From: Nostoc indistinguendum CM1-VF10
Lineage (GTDB): Bacteria; Cyanobacteriota; Cyanobacteriia; Cyanobacteriales; Nostocaceae
Length of the DNA stretch: 64,000 nt
Direction of reading: 5' to 3'
Assembly (NCBI GenBank): GCA_019359215.1
Contig: JAHHHS010000008.1
Coordinates: 1 to 64,000 of the forward strand
The position numbers were made by a program, and so were the translations under genes. The notes below the pieces were generated by a model. The model did not search any database and was not told where the DNA came from. It saw only the letters and a program-made list of their open reading frames with translations. This document shows positions 61,151-64,000 of the stretch, one piece after another; position 1 is the stretch's first letter, and every line of letters starts with the position of its first letter.

Positions 61151-61960
61151 TTATTTGCTAAATTCCCCTTTGGGAAAAAGTCGCTGTTCTAATTCTTCAT
61201 AGCTGCCTTCAAAATCACAATGACCGTAAAGCGGACATTTCTGGCAATAAATGCCTTTGGTGTAGCGTTCTAAATTTTCACGGTTGAAAAAATACGGTTT
61301 CTGACTAAAGGTGCTGGCAACCCATTGCCATGACATATTATTACTAGCAGGATCTCCATCTAAAAGGTGTTCGAGAAACCATTTGGCTCCTGCTTGCCAA
61401 CGAATACGCAGCCAATGGACAATGTAAGCTGCTAGCCACATTCGGGCGTGGTTATGTAGATAGCCAGTTTCTTTCAAGTCACGGCTAAAACTGTCGATGC
61501 AAACTCTACCTGTGGTTCCTTGTCTGATATCTTGCGGCAATTCGGGTGCATATTCAGCTACAGTGTAACCAGTTTTGTATTCTTCCTGGTCTTTCCAGAT
61601 TCCATCTCCTAACTTGACATACAACCGTTGCCAGTAGTCGCGCCAACCTAATTCGTTAATTAATTTCGTAGCATCATTTTGGTGCTGTACCCGTTCAAGG
61701 ACATAATCTCGAATTTCTCGCAAACTCAAAACGCCATAGCGAATGTAAGGCGAAAGTCGCGTGACTGCACCTGCAAAAAAATTTCGTGTTTGCGCGTAGC
61801 TTACTGCATCGATTTTTTGCAGCGCTTTTTGTGCAGCTTTTCGTCCCCCAACGGTTTCAGTGATGTGGTCATCGCGTTGCGCCGCATCTGGGAATTGTTC
61901 GCGGAGGTAGGCTACCAACTCATCGCGGTTGGTAAATTCGCGTTGCATATCTTTAGGCAT
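61151..61960 (-). CDS. FAD-binding photolyase/cryptochrome domain with four cysteines
   Basis: 269 residues equal to the C-terminal catalytic half of photolyases only. RNFFAGAVTRLSPYIRYGVL, ELGWRDYWQRLY, GYLHNHARMWLAAYIV and LLDGDPASNNMSWQWVAST are the FAD-pocket and DNA-contact motifs. Cys154, Cys239, Cys242 and Cys248 (IYCQKCPLYGHCDF) have nearly the spacing of the 4Fe-4S ligands in iron-sulfur bacterial photolyases (one Cys, about 85 residues, C-x2-C, then a further Cys). It lacks the antenna domain, which is probably supplied by the next gene. It could be a (6-4)/CPD photolyase or a light sensor. Start MPKDMQREF. Confidence 0.8.
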   Translation of the reverse strand: MPKDMQREFTNRDELVAYLREQFPDAAQRDDHITETVGGRKAAQKALQKIDAVSYAQTRNFFAGAVTRLSPYIRYGVLSLREIRDYVLERVQHQNDATKLINELGWRDYWQRLYVKLGDGIWKDQEEYKTGYTVAEYAPELPQDIRQGTTGRVCIDSFSRDLKETGYLHNHARMWLAAYIVHWLRIRWQAGAKWFLEHLLDGDPASNNMSWQWVASTFSQKPYFFNRENLERYTKGIYCQKCPLYGHCDFEGSYEELEQRLFPKGEFSK

Positions 61961-62100
61961 GTGAACTTTGAAGGGTGAGAATAAATAAAAATACTTGTAG
62001 GTTAAGTCATTATTATGGCGGATAAATATAAGCGTACACCGCAGGGGTTGCCGCAGGCATCGCTCTCAACCTTATAAGAGAAATTTTTTCATGTGAAGAA

Positions 62101-62217
62101 ATTGATACTCTCACTGGGCACTCAGATGCTGTTACATCTTTAGTATTTAGCCCAGACGGACAAACCTTGGTTAGCGGTAGTCGGGACTCCACAATCAAAG
62201 TGTGGCGAATACAATAG
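62101..62217 (+). pseudogene. 3' remnant of a WD40-repeat gene
   Basis: 38 in-frame codons read [20 protein letters not shown] then [18 protein letters not shown] and a stop: exactly one WD40 repeat, the usual last blade. The frame is open a little upstream ([10 protein letters not shown]) but has no start and is cut by a dispersed repeat (about 62036-62066). A relic of one of the many WD40 proteins of filamentous cyanobacteria. Confidence 0.75.
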
Positions 62218-62403
62218 CTTCAAACTAAGAACACAGCCTTATCCACGCCAATATAAACATTGCAAATAAATTCATCATACGAGTAAATCAAATTACTCAC
62301 TCAATCTATGTACGCTTCTAAAGCGATCGCTACTGATGAATGAGATGTGATCGCTTAATCTATGTACAATTCTAAAGCGGTCGCAATCTCTCACACTTCC
62401 ATC

Positions 62404-62883
62404 ATGAGCAACATTCCCCAAGTCGGACAACCAGCACCAGATTTCTCCAGTCCTGACCAAAATGGCAATTTAGTCTCTCTCGACGACCTCAGCAGTCAGT
62501 GGGTTGTCCTCTACTTCTACCCCAAAGATGACACACCCGGTTGTACCACCGAAGCAAAAGATTTCACCGAGTTGTATCAAGACTTCAGCGCACTGGGAGC
62601 GAAAATCTTAGGCGTAAGTCCCGATTTGGGTAAATCCCATTGTAAATTTATCAGCAAACATAACTTGTCAATCACCCTCTTGAGTGACCCAGAACATATT
62701 TTGATAGAAGCCTACGGTGCTTGGCGCTTAAAAAAATTTATGGGCAAAGAATATATGGGTGTTGCTCGCTCAACTTTCCTAATCTCACCTGATAAAATGA
62801 TTGTCTATGCTTGGCCGAATGTGAAAACCAAAGGTCATGCTCTGGCAGTTTTAACTAAATTACGGGAATTAGCAGCCACATAA
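62404..62883 (+). CDS. PrxQ/BCP-type peroxiredoxin
   Basis: 159 residues from ATG 62404 (MSNIPQVGQPAPDF); an in-frame ATG at 62362 adds 14 poor residues. The peroxidatic Cys47 is in PKDDTPGCTTEAKDF. The common PrxQ resolving cysteine five residues later is absent. Instead Cys80 (DLGKSHCKF) lies in the helix where other BCP proteins carry the alternative resolving cysteine, so an atypical 2-Cys mechanism through Cys47-Cys80 is likely. SITLLSDPEH and MGVARSTFLISPD are family strands. It reduces hydrogen and organic peroxides using thioredoxin, in the cytoplasm. Confidence 0.93.
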   Translation: MSNIPQVGQPAPDFSSPDQNGNLVSLDDLSSQWVVLYFYPKDDTPGCTTEAKDFTELYQDFSALGAKILGVSPDLGKSHCKFISKHNLSITLLSDPEHILIEAYGAWRLKKFMGKEYMGVARSTFLISPDKMIVYAWPNVKTKGHALAVLTKLRELAAT

Positions 62884-62992
62884 CGCGACTGAATGCAGGT
62901 ATAGTTACAGCAATGCTACGTGAAATTGCTCTAGAAACTGCCAGCGTGATGATTAAAGCAAGGAACTAGACTTTTCGCCATTTGAAATAAAT

Positions 62993-63649
62993 ATGATTCA
63001 AGTCATCCAAGCCCAAAATGTCACTCTTGCCTACTTAAAGGAAAAATTTGCTCTATATAAATCTGAAGATGAGCAATTTTTTACAGAGTGGTTTGACTAC
63101 ATACCTCAAATTTCCGAATTAGAAAAGCAATCCTTAGACAGAGTTAAAAATAACTATCTCAATGTGCTGGAAAATGCTCCTCTTTTAGAAGAAGCAGTAA
63201 AATTGGTAGTATTATCTCCGTTGCTAGATTTAGCTGGTTTTTATCGTCATCCTTTTTACATCACTACAGAAGAGAGTGTAGAAATTAGCGAAGAAGTTAT
63301 CATTGATAATGAAGTCAACACAGAAGATACTAAAGAAATTATCAAAGGCAAAATTGATGTCTTAGTTCTTCAAAATCAGCTATGGTTACTAATCATTGAA
63401 TCTAAAAGGTCTAGTTTTTCTTTGGCAAAGGCGATTCCTCAAGCACTGACTTATATGCTGGCAAATCCTCACCCGGGAAATCCTGCATATTCTTTAGTAA
63501 TGAATGGAGAAGATTTCCAATTTATGAAGTTGATAAAACAAGATAAACCAATGTATGCTTTATCTGATAGATTCACTTTATATAGACGCGGAAATGAATT
63601 ATATAAAGTTTTGAATATATTAAAAAAAATAGGTCAAGTTGTAAATTAA
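62993..63649 (+). CDS. PD-(D/E)xK nuclease-fold protein, type I restriction-like
   Basis: 218 residues. GKIDVLVLQNQLWLLIIESK gives the catalytic Asp and the ExK of the PD-(D/E)xK fold, followed by SFSLAKAIPQALTYMLANP as in the HsdR N-terminal group. The N-terminal half (VTLAYLKEKFALYKSEDEQF) is helical and shared with the next gene. No helicase or methyltransferase accompanies it, so it is not a complete restriction system. Such small genes are abundant in Nostoc. Function unproven: nuclease, or inactive DNA-binding protein. Confidence 0.72.
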   Translation: MIQVIQAQNVTLAYLKEKFALYKSEDEQFFTEWFDYIPQISELEKQSLDRVKNNYLNVLENAPLLEEAVKLVVLSPLLDLAGFYRHPFYITTEESVEISEEVIIDNEVNTEDTKEIIKGKIDVLVLQNQLWLLIIESKRSSFSLAKAIPQALTYMLANPHPGNPAYSLVMNGEDFQFMKLIKQDKPMYALSDRFTLYRRGNELYKVLNILKKIGQVVN

Positions 63650-63724
63650 TTATCTTTGCTATTGCTATCTAAGTTAATACTGGAACAGTGTCATAATAGT
63701 TATATTGCATCTCTTAAATGAATT

Positions 63725-64000
63725 ATGGTTCAATTTATCCAAGCACAAAATGTAGGACTTGCCTATTTAGAGGAAAAATTTAGTTTACAGGTAGCCGAAG
63801 ATGATGCATTCTTCACGGAATGGTTTGAAAATTTACCGAAAATTACAGATTTAGAAAAACAAGATTTAGATAGGATAAAACTTCATTTTCTCCGTTTAGT
63901 AAAGCGTCCTCCTTTGTCAGAAGAAACGGTGAAATTAGTAGTTTTATCTCCTTTACTCAATTTAGCTGGATTTTATGATGAGCCTTTTTATATGAGAGGC
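63725..64000 (+). CDS. paralogue of the preceding PD-(D/E)xK protein, cut by window edge
   Basis: Begins MVQFIQAQNVGLAYLEEKFS and continues IKLHFLRLVKRPPLSEETVK, LVVLSPLLNLAGFYDEPFYM, matching its neighbour over all 92 visible residues at roughly half of positions. The catalytic region lies beyond the window. A tandem duplication on the same strand, 75 bases apart. Confidence 0.75.
   Translation, partial: MVQFIQAQNVGLAYLEEKFSLQVAEDDAFFTEWFENLPKITDLEKQDLDRIKLHFLRLVKRPPLSEETVKLVVLSPLLNLAGFYDEPFYMRG

Noticed and set aside
1..64000. tRNA, rRNA or CRISPR array
   Set aside because: No T-loop-like GTTCGAATCC context, rRNA stretch or regularly spaced unique-spacer repeat was found on reading both strands; a covariance search would be more sensitive.

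Overview
The window looks like a filamentous, heterocyst-forming-type cyanobacterium (Nostoc/Anabaena group). The signs are frequent GCGATCGC (HIP1) octamers, roughly 40% G+C with AT-rich spacers, heptamer-like short tandem repeats, small dispersed palindromic repeats, and cyanobacteria-specific genes (fused panC-cmk, a DUF2949 protein, an Hli-type fragment, cmpABCD-type transport genes). No rRNA, tRNA or CRISPR array was recognised.

Layout. 0.2-9.5 kb (minus): an exopolysaccharide cluster with five family-2 glycosyltransferases, a Wzx-type flippase, a Wzy/ligase-type polymerase and a Wzz/GumC-type chain-length protein. 9.8-16.4 kb: a GAF kinase with a degraded ATP lid, a secreted GH74-like beta-propeller, a CHASE3-HAMP kinase with its NarL-type regulator, and a small unknown. 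17.4-19.3 kb (plus): a WecB/TagA/CpsF transferase and an initiating sugar-phosphate transferase, completing the pathway. Three separate transcription starts of this cluster share an approximately 79-bp upstream module that I think is a common control element.

19.3-27.2 kb: a CBS-domain gene whose 3' end is disrupted by a repeat, an APC permease, a ribbon-helix-helix/Mop fusion, decayed RTX and Hli genes, DUF2949, ftsH, and a moeB-rhodanese/JAMM peptidase pair. 27.3-31.6 kb: a tandem duplication of RTX calcium-binding genes, one copy collapsed. 31.8-39.5 kb (minus): an ABC operon whose binding protein looks like the bicarbonate protein CmpA rather than NrtA, and argJ carrying an in-frame repeat insertion. 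40-46.6 kb: gatB, a P-loop kinase gene cut by an IS630-type element, small unknown proteins, glsA. 47.5-57.2 kb (plus): rlpA, panC-cmk, sodB, a di-heme peroxidase, a foreign-looking PurM-like gene, a PHP phosphoesterase. 57.4-60.4 kb (minus): cobG-cobH-cobI behind a cobalamin riboswitch. 60.5-62 kb: a photolyase/cryptochrome divided into two genes, with four cysteines in the FAD part arranged as in iron-sulfur photolyases. The window ends with a PrxQ peroxiredoxin and a tandem pair of PD-(D/E)xK proteins, the second cut by the window edge.

Mobile DNA is conspicuous: one complete IS630-type element, three copies of a 91-bp miniature element each with its own 8-bp target duplication (two copies identical), two elements with ACTTACGCA ends, and many small repeats, some of which have altered coding sequences. 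All family assignments are from reading the sequence; no database search was run.
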